The notes below the pieces were generated by a model. The model had not been told where the DNA came from, did not search any database, and saw only the letters and a list, made by a program, of their open reading frames with translations. The translations under genes and the position numbers were made by a program. This document shows positions 25,001-35,800 of a DNA stretch of 64,000 nt, piece by piece. How positions within the stretch are numbered: position 1 is the first letter of the stretch; each line of letters opens with the position of its first letter. This DNA comes from Ursus arctos (lineage: Eukaryota; Chordata; Mammalia; Carnivora; Ursidae): assembly GCF_023065955.2 (NCBI RefSeq), contig NW_026622997.1, positions 4,946,001 through 5,010,000 on the forward strand, written 5' to 3'.

Positions 25001-25780
25001 ATCATCTCCAAGTGGTTTCATTCATTTATAAAAAATGATACATTATAAGACCACACAATATTGATATTCACCCGTTAAGACTCAAATGATATCAGAAAAA
25101 GTCAGAAAGCAATTTTGAGGCACTCCTCAAAACTGCTCTTCTTCATGCTTGAGGATAACTGATCAGATGTACTGTATGCCCTCTGTGTATGTAGCTCTGA
25201 GGGGACTAGAGTAAGGACCAGATACAGTCTTGCCCTACGGAGCTTGGGATCCTCTACCCAGGGAGTCTCCCATTCTTTGTGCTTCTCCCTCTTGCCCCAC
25301 ATTGGCATCATGTGTCTGGTTCCCCACCTTGTACTCCTGTGTGGCATCATCCAGTGGCACGACGGTGTGGGCCCGGTGGGTATGGGAAATTGCACATATC
25401 AAACATACAGCTTCCTGGTCCTCATAGCAAAAGAGGCTGAGGGCCTCGTGGTGCTGGGGGCAGAGGCTTTCATCTCGGATCTTCCGCTTGACAGCCTGGA
25501 GCTGCTTGGCAATTTCCACCATACTGCCTAGTTGTCGATTAGGCCGGAGACTGCGGTAGCGGGATGTCTTTCGACAGACAGGACAAGGGAAGTCCCTCTC
25601 TAGGTCCTCCCACCAGCGGGTGATGCAAGCTTTGCAGAAGTTGTGCCCACACTCAATGATGACAGGCTCCTTCAGATACTCCAGGCACACAGAGCAACTT
25701 GCCTCCACCTGTAAGTTCTCCAGCGCTGCAGCTGTGGAGGCTGCAGAGGCCCCAGCATCTAACAGACTTGTCTCTGCCAT
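16035..25780 (-). CDS. TRIM39: TRIM39, RING/B-box/B30.2 E3 ubiquitin ligase (six coding exons)
   Basis: Coding exons on the minus strand are 25328-25780 (453 nt), 24202-24297 (96), 19178-19408 (231), 17982-18004 (23), 17283-17398 (116) and 16035-16582 (548). All junctions are AG/GT and phases agree, giving 1467 nt, 488 aa plus stop, the length of the shorter human TRIM39 form. The RING finger uses C29, C32, C44, H46, C49, C52, C66 and C69; the B-box lies at about 103-143 (C107, H110, C118, C126, C129); a coiled coil covers about 150-265; the B30.2/PRY-SPRY domain is the last exon, about 306-488. The 96/231/23/116-nt exon pattern is the usual TRIM layout. The start is the only ATG ahead of the RING, and a plausible acceptor lies at 25788, so upstream 5' UTR exons are expected. 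Family knowledge: an E3 ligase acting in cell-cycle and apoptosis control. The protein matches my memory of human TRIM39 almost throughout; no lesion was seen. Confidence 0.97.
18220..18360 (+). repeat. L2-like 3' end in TRIM39 intron
   Basis: Contains ggatactgggagctcaatga, gacagggattgtgtctgctc and cccaagtaccaaccacacac, the pattern of an L2 3' terminus, diverged. Confidence 0.5.
19971..20629. mobile_element. small Tc1/mariner-type DNA transposon with an L1 inside
   Basis: Imperfect 18-bp inverted ends CAGTTGACTGTTGAACAA (19971-19988) and the complement of CAGGTGACCCTTGAACAA (20612-20629), each flanked by TA, fit a non-autonomous pogo/Tigger-like element. Without the L1 at 20215-20551 it is about 307 bp. 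It has no transposase frame. The exact family is not certain. Confidence 0.65.
20215..20551 (+). mobile_element. 5'-truncated L1 3' end inside the DNA transposon
   Basis: L1 end text (attatgctaagtgaaataag, gatgggcattaaggagggca) with poly(A). Target copies aagagttaaattttt (20200-20214) and aagagttaagttttt (20552-20566) differ at one base. Confidence 0.88.
21180..21635 (+). mobile_element. solo LTR-like element in TRIM39 intron
   Basis: The stretch has LTR-type organisation: a TATA-like cattTATAAGAGCCC near 21447, then a C/T-rich leader and gctattcctgaatacactcg with gctggtaagataactg near the end, as in ERV1-class LTR U5 regions. No coding sequence is attached. Borders are approximate. Confidence 0.5.
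21640..24040. other. TRIM39 intron, mostly unrecognised
   Basis: AT-rich intron sequence. A short (TATTG/TATAT)n tract occurs near 21964-22005 and an L2 3' end is likely at 23080-23200 (ctgtaagctcaagcaggaca, gtgttttgctc). No other feature can be supported. Confidence 0.45.
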
Positions 25781-25926
25781 TATTTAACTTAGGAATGGAA
25801 AGGGGGCAGAGAAAGAAAAATATTAGTTGGAGGTTTATTCTTTTCGTACCCCTGGCCTGACATTTACTCCCATGATAAATCCTAAATCCAGTTAGCCCTA
25901 TTTTGGTATTTTACATCTTCTCTTCC

Positions 25927-26059
25927 ACTAGATTACATTTTTTTTTTTTAAAGTAGGCTCCATGCCCAGTGTGGAGCCCAATACAGGGCCTGAACTCAGG
26001 ACCCTGAGATCAAGGTCAAGAGTTGGACACCTAATCGACTAAGCCATCCAGGTGCCCCT
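25927..26059 (-). repeat. old Can-SINE fragment, antisense
   Basis: T-rich start, then aagtaggctccatgcccagtg to cgactaagccatccaggtgcccc. It lies about 150 bp upstream of the TRIM39 initiation codon, inside the preceding intron. Confidence 0.8.
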
Positions 26060-27480
26060 TAACCTCTTTTTTTCTTTCTGTTTCCAAAACCTGTGACTCC
26101 CAGCCATCAATCTATTTTTTTTTCCCCTCCTTAGCACACTGACACCCAACCACCAATCTCTTTTGTCTTTACCTCTGCTTTCTCATTAGAGGCCTCCTTA
26201 AACTCTAGCTCAGCATACATCTCCTGGTGCAGACTATTCCACATGTATCTTAAAACCAGACCAATGTATCCCTAGTTTGACATATTTTTCTAATAGATGA
26301 GAAAGGAGCTTGGGAAACTGAAAAGTGCCATGAAAGTCAAAGTGTTAATTAAGATTTCTTAAATATATTTTAAAGTTTAATATTACAGAAGAATTTTATT
26401 GTAATAGCCCCTTGAAGCATAAGCTTCTCTGCCACTATTCCCTCACTCTTTCAAAGGGTAAGAAAAGGAATAAGTTAGGCAAGAGTAACAAGCTCTTCTT
26501 TTCAGAAATTATTCTTTCTTTTATCAGACTAATCTAGAGGAAGTGTGCCTTCTTGGAATGAAATGATTCACACAACATCTCATTTCTTTGTGTGCATTTG
26601 AACATTTGGAACAGTTGAAAAGTGATAAATACGTGGCAACTACACTAAAGAGTATATCAGTATATACTTCTTGAAAAATATATACTTCTTGAAAAGAGAG
26701 CTGACAAGTTTTTTTTCTAAATATTCATCAGTGACTGGAGTCTTTTGAAATAGCTACTGAAAACTAATTTCTTCGAGGTACTGTGCCTCCAACTAATAGG
26801 TTCTGGAGTGGTTGGGAATTAGAGAAAGAAAAGTAAACAGTCAATCAAGTCTCCCTCAAAAGAAGGCTCAAAATACTGGAAATGCAACAAAGGGGTTTAT
26901 AAAGCAGAAGGCTAGTCCCCCACTTCTTCCTTGAAAATCACCACTTTTATCCATGAAATAGTTGATTTCTCTATCCACCCCCTCCTTCCCCTCCACACCT
27001 AGGGACCCACCAGAAGAAAGGAAATTTAGTAGGTCTAAGTGCTAAGAGAGAAGTGGCCATGTAATGAGTTGGGTTAACAATGATTATTGTATATACTGAT
27101 GGCACACATGAAAAGTGTTTTAATTTGGAGTAGGAGCTGATAATTTATTTGGACCTGAATTCTTCCCTCAACCAGGAGAGAAGTTCAGTCAGATGATTCT
27201 TCTTTACCGAAGGGAAACCAACTTTGACTAGTGAACCTGCCCCTTTCTTCTAGAAATTAGGTGGCCTCCTCACCTGGGGTGAGTTGAACTGTACGCAGAG
27301 TTAGGGACCAGGATGTATCTAGACTGGCAAAGAAGTGGTGTGAAAGAGAAATGGGGAAAAGGTTAGGAAAGCAGAGAGAGGACTCGGGAGGTACAGCCAT
27401 AGTGAGGCCTCGGGTGCCTCTGGGTTGGTCATTGCTTTCCCTCTATTCCTCATGTCTCAGTAGAAGGGCAAACTTCAGGG
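26060..27480. other. TRIM39 5' intron, no recognised feature
   Basis: Non-repetitive A/T-rich sequence rising in GC content towards the CpG island. I see no coding exon with TRIM, MHC or other domains. Confidence 0.45.
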
Positions 27481-27499
27481 ACGTCCTCATTTTGTTTCT

Positions 27500-28620
27500 A
27501 CCACTGTCCGGGGTCCCACCTTGCGACCCTCTCCTGAGCGTCGTCCACAACTCAGTCCCACCCTCATCTCCATCTTCTCTCGCCAGATCTGGCGTAAGGG
27601 GATTGGAGAGGGGGAGAGGAAACGTCGTGGTTGACAGGGAGGAAGGAATGCGTGTCCAGGTGAGGAGGAGGTGTGACGTGAAGGTGGGATGCCCGCCGCT
27701 ATGACGCAGCCGAGGCCCGCGGTGACGGCGTCAGAGTTTCACCCGGGGAGGCGAGCGGCAGCGGGACGGGGGAACGGCGGGGTAGCCAAGCAACGCCGGA
27801 CGCGCTGACGTCGCCGGGGCGGCAAAACGTCCGCCCGGGCCCGAGGCGGGCGGAGGCAGCTGTGGTTACGTGCGGGGGGCCGGTGACGCAGTCGCGGGGC
27901 GCTGGGACGCGGCGTGCGGAGCCGGCCGGCAGGGGCAGGCCCCAGGGCCCGGGCGCGGCGGCGGGACAGCACCTACCTTCCCGGCTTCAGGTCCGGGAGT
28001 GCGGGGCGCGGAGCCGCCGGAGCGCTGCCTCCCTCCTTCCTACTCCCCCCACCCCCGCCCCGCAGCGCGACACACAATACTCGCCGGAAGCGGAAGCCGC
28101 GCCGAGAGGCTCGTGTCAGTGGAAGCCGGGGTGTCGGCTGGCCGCCGCGGGAAGGCCTAGCGGTGCCTGCGGGAGGAGGAGAAGGAGAGGGGCCAGAGGT
28201 GAGAACCAGCTGGAGGAGTCAAGAGCGAGAAGGGACCCGGAGGGGCAGGTGTCTGAAATTTGGTCGTCCAGGTGACTGGAGGAATCCTCTGGAGAAAGAG
28301 GGCCGCGCATGCGCCTGGTTGAGCGCTGAAGCCCCATTGCCCGCAGGGCGCCGATGGGCGCCGGGGACGGTGGCTGTCCCGCCAGGCTCCGGGGTGGGCT
28401 TTGGCCACGCTCGCTGGTCCCGGGTGGGGCTGGAAGCCGCTGAGGGCACGGCAAGGGCGGTTGCGGACTTTCAGCTACACTTATCCTCTCTTCAGGCCAG
28501 TCCAGAGAGAAGGTGGCGAGCTGAAGCGGCGGCCAGTTACGTGGCGGACCTGCGGGTCTCAGCTGGCACGTCACTTCCGACTGGTTGAGTTTTAGCCTTT
28601 TAACATTCCAGGATTAGGTG
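27500..28620. promoter_or_regulatory. CpG island, probable bidirectional TRIM39 promoter
   Basis: This is the densest CpG block in the window apart from the class I locus, with no TATA box and several CRE-like GTGACG/TGACG elements (27663-27900). On the minus strand a good splice donor (GAAG then GTAGGT) ends at 27977, suggesting TRIM39 non-coding exon 1 lies just above it; another minus-strand donor (CAG then GTGAGG) lies near 27270. On the plus strand a strong donor (GATTAG then GTGAGT) follows 28617. Donors facing both ways are consistent with divergent transcription. Confidence 0.7.
27977..28090 (-). other. TRIM39: candidate TRIM39 5' non-coding exon
   Basis: The 3' edge is set by the minus-strand donor GAAG/GTAGGT at 27977. 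The 5' edge is only a guess from the centre of the CpG island. It would splice to the acceptor at 25788, seven nucleotides before the TRIM39 ATG. Evidence is splice-motif reading only. Confidence 0.4.
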
Positions 28621-29949
28621 AGTTCTCCCTGCCCTGGGCTTCAAATGCTCCTCGCCCTACCCTCTCTAGGCGGGCTTAAAGACACTACCTCCCCCGGTGG
28701 AGTGGAAGTCCTGCCATTCTACTGCTCACCTTTTATCCTCAACTCTTCACTCGGCGCCAGACCGCCAGCAAGCGTGCTGTAAACAGCTGTTAAGTGGGTG
28801 CTAACGCCCGTTCTTTCCACTTTGGGGGCTGTGACTTGAGATTGTCTCAAAGAGCAGATGATGCTTGTGTGGGGACTCCAGACTTTGACATTATAGCCTC
28901 CCTGCTTTCCTCTTCTGCTACTGGAAGCTTTGCAGGCCTGTGACTTCCGGGGAAGAGCCTGCTGAAAGAAGTGTGTTGAAACTAGGGAGGAGGTGCTGAA
29001 TAGAGGTGATGGAGCTGGGGAGGACCTAGTGCAGGGTAGAGGTGTGATGAGACTGGGGAGGAGTTAGTGCTAGGAATGTCTGATGTTCATTGAAAAGGCA
29101 GCTTGTCCCACCTTCTTTCCCCCAACATTTGGCATGCAGAATGAAAGACATGGGCAAATTTTGGTGTACCTATTTCTAGAAGGAAATGACCCAGTGGCCC
29201 GTCTTGTTTCTATGTAAGTTGTGATGTTGTTTACAAGCACAATGCAGTATTTAACCTTTCATCCTGGGAGCCAGAAACTATTTACTTGCAGAAAATACCA
29301 AATGTGCGTGGTATAGGGATTTAGGATCAGGCATACTAATATAATTGGTCTCCTTGCGCCTTTTTTTTCTGGTAGCCAATGATTTGAAGAGGATTAAACT
29401 TGGGAAAATTACGTTTATTTATTTATTTTTCTCATTGTTATTTGACTATTAGGAATTTTAGCAGTGGTAAAATTTAGTTTATAAAATGCCTCAGTTTTTT
29501 TTTTTTTAAAGATTTTATTTATGTGAGAGAGAAATTAGGGGCAGGGCAGAGGGAGAGGGAGAAGCAGACTCCCGGCTGAGCAGGGAGCCCTACGAGGGAC
29601 TCCATCCCAGGACCCCAGGATCATGACCCGAGCAGAAGGCAGAAGCCTAACCAACTGAGCCACCCAGGTGCCCAAAATACTTCAATTCTAAGATAGGGTA
29701 GTTTAAAAGCCACTAACTGGGGGGTGAGCCACTTTAGCTTTGCTTTGGAGGGAGGGTGGTGATGGTGAGGTTTGGTTCTGGTTTTGATTTGTTCTTTTGT
29801 AACTTTTAAGGTTTTGCTAGCATTCCATTCTGGCTTTCTGTTTGTAGGTGACCATTCTGAGGAGGAAGTGTATTTCAAAGGTCTGTGAAGAATGTGTTTG
29901 CCTGGAGACTGGTTATTAACAAGAATTTATGCTGAATATGGAAGGAAAG
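28250..29949 (+). ncRNA. candidate divergent spliced non-coding RNA (HCG18-like position)
   Basis: Two exon-like blocks on the plus strand leave the TRIM39 CpG island. The first ends at 28617 before GTGAGT. The second is 29848-29949 (102 nt), preceded by a pyrimidine-rich stretch ending TTTGTAG and followed by GTGAGA. Neither carries a convincing reading frame across the junction. In human the lncRNA HCG18 starts divergently from the TRIM39 promoter, so position supports a counterpart; I cannot show sequence orthology. Other plus-strand donors occur at about 28200 and 28271, so the first exon could be shorter. Confidence 0.35.
29497..29674 (-). repeat. Can-SINE, antisense
   Basis: Tail complement ttaaagattttatttatgtg to head complement gccacccaggtgccc. 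It lies in the intron of the proposed divergent transcript. Confidence 0.88.
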
Positions 29950-30699
29950 GTGAGAGAATGTTTAGATAAAAATATAAAATTACGTAGGGCGTGTACTATG
30001 ATATAGAACAAGGGTTGACAAAACTTTCCTAAAGAACCAAATAAGCTGTGTTTTCTGCTTTGAGGCTCATACTCTTCCTCTGTATTTGTAGTGTGAAAAC
30101 AGTGTTAGATGATACCAAATGAATGAGAATTGCTTTATTCCAATAAAACTTTTTGTATGGACACTGAAATTTGAATTTCGTATGTCATAAAATATTTATT
30201 TTTCTTTTGATTTAACCTCCACTCATTTAAAAATATAAAAACCATTCTGAGCTTGTAGGCCATATAAACACAGGTAGCAGACCTGTGTTTACCGACCCCT
30301 GACATAGAACAATAATGATGTTCCAGGATGTTTGAAGGGAGAGTAATTGGGAACAGGGGTGAACGCAATGCTGTGATATCTTATTTCCATCTATCTATAT
30401 AATAATACACAAAATAATAATAAAGGAAATCTTAAATCTTAACCCACATTTGTTATTAATGACTTGTGAAACTTGGTAGGCTGAGATTTATGAATGTAGT
30501 AGGATATGAGTATATTCTTTAAACAAAGTGTATTCCTTGTTCAAAATTGAAAGGGATTGTAGTTCAGGAGACATGGAATAACCCTGATAATGTTGATTTA
30601 TTTATATCCAGGCATTTCCACCACAGGAGTATGCAGAAATGCATTACAGTAATGAGATGAAGGAGAATTAAAATTAAAAAATATATACATTGTTATATA

Positions 30700-31360
30700 T
30701 TTTTTTAAGTTTGTACTTAAATTCAATTTAGTTAACATACAGTATATTATTAGCTTCAAGGGTAGAATTTAGTGATTTATCAGTTGCATGTAAGATCAAT
30801 GCTCATTACATCGAGTGTCCTCCTTAATGCCCATCACCCAGTTATCCCATTCCCCACTTAATTCCCCTCCAGCAACCCTCAGTTTGTTCCCTATAGTTAA
30901 GAGTCTCTTATGGTTTGCCTTCCTCTCTGTATCTTATCTTATTTTTCCTTCCCTTCCCCTATGTTCATCTGTTTTGTTTAGAAAATTCCACATAGGGGGG
31001 CGCCTGGGTAGCGCAGTCATTAAAGCGTCTGCCTTCGGCTCAGGGCGTGATCCCGGCGTTTCGGGATCGTGTCCCACATCGGGCTCCTCCGCTGGGAGCC
31101 TGCTTCTTCCTCTCACTCGCCTGCTGTGTTCCCTCTCTCGCTGGCTGTCTCTCTGTCCCATAAATAAATAAAATCTTTAAAAGAAAAAAAAATATTCCAC
31201 ATAGGAATGAAATCATATGGTATTTGTTTTTCTCTGACTGACTTGTTTCCCATAGCATAATACCCTCTAGTTCCTTTCACTTTGTTGCAGATGGCAAGAT
31301 TTCATTCTTTTTGATGACAGAGTAATATTCTATTCCATATATATACCACATCTTTTTTTT
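30700..31360 (-). mobile_element. L1 3' end, antisense, carrying a SINE
   Basis: Starts with the tail complement and 3' UTR text (agttaacatacagtatattattag) and reaches the end of ORF2. Interrupted by a SINE at 30997-31193. Confidence 0.85.
30997..31193 (+). repeat. Can-SINE, sense, with 12-bp target-site duplication
   Basis: Head gggcgcctgggtagcgcag, tail aaataaataaaatcttt. Identical flanks attccacatagg at 30985-30996 and 31194-31205. Confidence 0.93.
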
Positions 31361-31384
31361 TCTCCCCTAAGTGAAAAGCCAAAT

Positions 31385-31582
31385 TGGACTTTTTTTTTTT
31401 TTCTTTCAGATTTGACTTTGTGAGAGAGTGCATGCGCGCACATGGGGGGGGGGGGCAGAGGGAGAAGCAGATTCCTGTGGAGCTGGGAGCCTGATGTGGA
31501 CTCGATCTCAGGACCCTGGAATCATGACCTGAGCCGAAGGCAGAAGCTTCGCCCTTAACCTACTGAGCCACCCAGGCATCCT
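31385..31582 (-). repeat. Can-SINE, antisense
   Basis: T-run start, body with a G12 run near 31445-31456, head complement ending ccacccaggcatcc. It separates two antisense L1 3' ends. Confidence 0.82.
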
Positions 31583-32023
31583 GGGCTTTTTCTTTTTTTA
31601 ATTTAAAATCAATTTAATTAACATACGGTGTATTATTAGTTTCAGAGGTAGAATTTAGTGATTCATCAGTTGCATATAACACCCAGTGTTCATTATATCT
31701 AGTGCCCTCTTAATGCCCATCACCCAGTTACCCCATGCTCCCACTCACCTCCCCTCCAGCAGCCCTGTTTGTTTACTATAGTTAGGAGTCTTTTATGGTT
31801 TGTCTCCCTCTCTGATTTCGTCTTACTTTTTTTTCCCCTTTCCTTCCCCTATGTTTATTTGTTTTATTTCATAAATATGAATATGTTAACTCATTATGTG
31901 GATATGAGTAAAATCATATGATACTTGTCTTTGACTTATTTTGCTTAGAATACCCTCTAGTTCCATCCATGTCCTTGCAAATGGCAAGATTTCATTCTTT
32001 TTGATGGCTGAATGTTATTCAAT

Positions 32024-32050
32024 TGTGTGTGAGTGTGTGTGTGTGTGTGA
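32024..32050 (+). repeat. (GT)n microsatellite within L1
   Basis: Reads gtgtgtgagtgtgtgtgtgtgtg; short and interrupted once. Confidence 0.85.
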
Positions 32051-32677
32051 CTTCTTTATCCATTCATCTGGTGATGGACATCTGGGCTATTTCTATATTT
32101 TGGCTCTTGTGTATATTGCTGCTATAAACATTGGGGTGCAGGTGCCCCTTTGAATCACTATGTTTGTATCTGTCGGATAAATATCTAGTAGTGCAATTGC
32201 TGGGTCCTAGGGTAGCTCTATTTTTAACATCTTGAGGAACCTCCATACTGTTTTCCAGAGTGACTGTACCAGTTTGCATTCCCACCAATACTGTAAGAGG
32301 GTTCTCCTTTCTCCACATCCTTGCCAACATTGTTCCACATCTGTTTTTTGGAGTTGTTCATTTTAACCATTCGGACTAGTGTGAGGTGGTATCACATTGT
32401 GGTTTTGATTTGTATTTCCCTGATGCCAAGTGATGTGGAGCATTTTTCATGTGTCTGTTAGCCATTTGGATGTCTTTGGAGAAAAGTCTGTTTATGTCTT
32501 CTTTGCATTTCTTGATTGGATTATTTGTTTTTTGGGTGTTGAGTTTGAGAAGTTCTTTATAGATTTTGGATACTAGCTATTTGTCTGATAAGACATTTGC
32601 AGATACTTCTCCCAATCTGTAGGTTGTCTTTTAGTTTTGTTGACTATTTCCTTTGCTGTGCAGAACCTTTTTATCTT

Positions 32678-32878
32678 TTTTTTTTTTTTAAGATTTTTAT
32701 TTATTTATTTGACAGAGATAGAGACAGCCAGTGAGAGAGGGAACACAAGCAGGGGGAGTGGGAGAGGAAGAAGCAGGCTCATAGCGGAGGAGCCTGATGT
32801 GGGGCTCGATCCCAGAACTCCGGGATCACGCCCTGAGCCGAAGGCAGACGCTTAACCGCTGTGCCACCCAGGCGCCCC
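32678..32878 (-). repeat. Can-SINE inside L1, antisense
   Basis: Arctoid subtype ending caggcgcccc at 32878. Flanks agaacctttttatctt (32662-32677) and agaagctttttatctt (32879-32894) differ at one base. Confidence 0.93.
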
Positions 32879-35800
32879 AGAAGCTTTTTATCTTGAAGTC
32901 CCAATCGATCATTTTTGTTTTTGTTTCCCTTGCCTTTGTAGACGTGTCTAGCAAGAAGTTGCTGTAGCTGACGTCAAAGAGGTTGCTGCCTGTGTTCTCT
33001 AGGATTTTGATGGATTTCTGTTTCACATTTAGGTCTTTTATCCATTTTGAGTTTATTTTTGTGTATGATGTAAGAAAATGGTCCAGTTCCATTCTTCTGC
33101 ATGAAAATTTCCCAACACTATTTATTGAAGAGACTTTTTCTCGTTGGATATTCTTTATCCTGCTTTGCCGAAGATTAATTGACCGTAGAGTTGAGGGTCT
33201 ATTTCTGGGTTCTCTGTTGTGTTCCATTGATCTATGTGTCTGTTTTTGTGCCAGTACCATACTATCTTGATGATTACAGCCTTCTAATACAGCTGGAAGC
33301 CCAGAATTGTGATGCCACCAGCTTTGGTTTTCTTTTTCAACATTCCCCTGGTGATTCGGTATCTTTTCTTGGTTCCATACAAATTTTAGGGTGGTTTATT
33401 CCAGGTCTGTGAAAAATGTTGATGCTATTTTGATAGGGATTGCATTGAATGTATAGATTGCTATAGGTAGCATTTTAACAGGATTTGTTCTTCCAGTCCA
33501 TGAGAATGGAATGGTTTTCCACTTTGTGTCTTCCTTAGTTTCTTTCATTAGTGTTCTATAGTTTTCAGAGTACAGATCCTTTACCTCTTAGGTTATGTCG
33601 ATTACCTGGTATCTTACGGGTTTTTGGTGCAATTGTAAATGGGATTGATTCCTTGATTTCTCTTATTTCTGTCTCATTGTTAGTGTATAGAAATGCAATT
33701 GATTTCTGTGCATTGATTTTATATCCTGCCATGCTGCTGAATTCCTATGTGAGTTCTAGTGTATTTTGGATGGAGTCTTCGGGTTTTTAGTATAGGGTAT
33801 CATATCTGCAAAGAGTGAAAGTTTGACTTCTTTGCCTATTTGGATGCCTTTATTTCTTTTTGTTGTCTGATTGCTGAGGATAGGGCTTTTAGTACTATGT
33901 TGAACAACAGTGGTGAGAGTGGGCATCCCTGTCATGTTCCTCACCTTAGGGGAAAAGCTCTCAGTTTTTCCCCATTGAGGATGATATTTGCTGTGGGTTT
34001 TTTGGATATGGCTTTTATGATATTGAGGCTTGTTCCCCCTATCCCTACATTGGAGAGAGTTTTAATCAATAGTGGATGCTGTATTTTGTCAAATGCTTTT
34101 TCTGCATCTGTTGAGATGATCATATGGTTCTTGTTCTTTCTTTTATTAATGTGGTGTATCACATTGATTGATTTGTGGATGCTGAACCACTGTTGCAGCC
34201 CAGGAGTAAATCCTACTTGATTGTAGTGAATAATCCTTTTAATGTGCTATTGGATCCTACTGGCTAGTATCTTGAAGAGAATTTTGCATCCATGTTCATC
34301 ATGGGTATTGGTCTCTAATTCTCCTTTTTGATAGCGTCTTTGGCTGGCTTTGGGATCAAGGTAATACTGGCCTCATTGAATGAGTTTGGACGTTTTTGTT
34401 CCACATCTGTTTTTTGGAACAGCTTCAGAAGAATAGGTATTCTTATTTAAATGTTTGGTAGAATTCCGCTGGGCCTGGACTTTTGTTTGTTGGGAGATTT
34501 TTGATTACTGCTTCAGTTTCTTTGATGGTTATGGGTCTGTTCAGGTTTTCCTTTTCTTCGTGTTTCAGTTTTGGTAGTTTATATGTTTCTAGGAATTTAT
34601 CCGTTTATTCCAGATTGCCTAATTTGTTGGCAAATAATTGCTCATAATATGTTCTTATAATTGTATTTCTTTGGTTGGTTGTGATTTCCTCTCTTTCATG
34701 ATTTTATTTGGGTCCTTTGTCTTTTCCTTTTGATAAGTCTGGCTAAGGATTTATTGTTCTTACTAATTCTTTCAAAGAATCAGTTCCTAGTTTCATTGAT
34801 CTGTTATTTTGATTTCTATGTCATTGATTTCTGCTCTAATTTTTATTTCTCTGCTCTTGCTGGGATTAGGCTTTATTTGCTGTTTTTTCTCCAGCTCCTT
34901 TAGGTGTAAGGTTATGTTGTGTGTTTGAGACTTCTTGTTTCTTGAGAAAGGCGTGTATTACTATATACTTCCCTCTTAGGACTGCCTTTGCTGCATCCCA
35001 CAGGTTTTGAACTGTTGTGTTTTCATTTTCTTTTATTTCCATTTGTTTTTTAAATTCTTCTTTAATTTCCTGGTTGACACATTTATTCTTCAGTAGGATG
35101 CTCTTTAACCTCCGTGTATTTGTGCTCCTTCCAGATTCCTCTTGCGATTGAGTTCAGGTTTTAAAGCAAGTGGTCTGAAGATATGCATGGTATAATCTCA
35201 GTCTTTTGATACTGGTTGATACCTGATGTGTGACCTAGTGTGTGATCTATTCTGGAGAATGTTCCATGTGCACTTGAGAAGAATGTGTATTCTGTTGCTT
35301 TAGGATGAAATACTCTGAATATAATCTTTGAAGTCCATTTGGTCCAGTGTGTCATTCAAAGCCCTTATTTCATTTTTGATCTTTTGCTTAGATGATCTGT
35401 CCATTGCTGGGAGTGGGGTTTGAAAGTCCCCTGTTATTACTGTATTATTATCAATGTGTTTCTGTAATTTTGTTATTAATTGGTTTATATATTTGGGTGC
35501 CCCAAGTTAGGCTTGTAAGTATTTATAATTGTTAGATCTTCTTGTTGGATAGACCCTTTTATTATGATATTGTGTCCTCCTTCATCTCTTATTACGCTCT
35601 TTGTTTTAAGGTCTAATTTGTCCAATACAAGGATTGCTACCCCTGCTTTCTTTTGATGTCCATTAGCATGATAAATGGTTCTCCACCCCCTCACTTTCAG
35701 TCTAGAGGTGTCTTGGGTCTAAAAATGAGTCTCTTGTAGACAGCATGTTGATGGGTCTTGTTTTTTATCCAATCCAATACCATGTGTCTTTTGATTGGAG

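Noticed and set aside
27862..28588. 137- to 224-codon frames in the TRIM39 CpG island
   Set aside because: Arg/Gly/Pro/Ala-rich translation of GC-rich DNA with overlapping frames on both strands and no domain.
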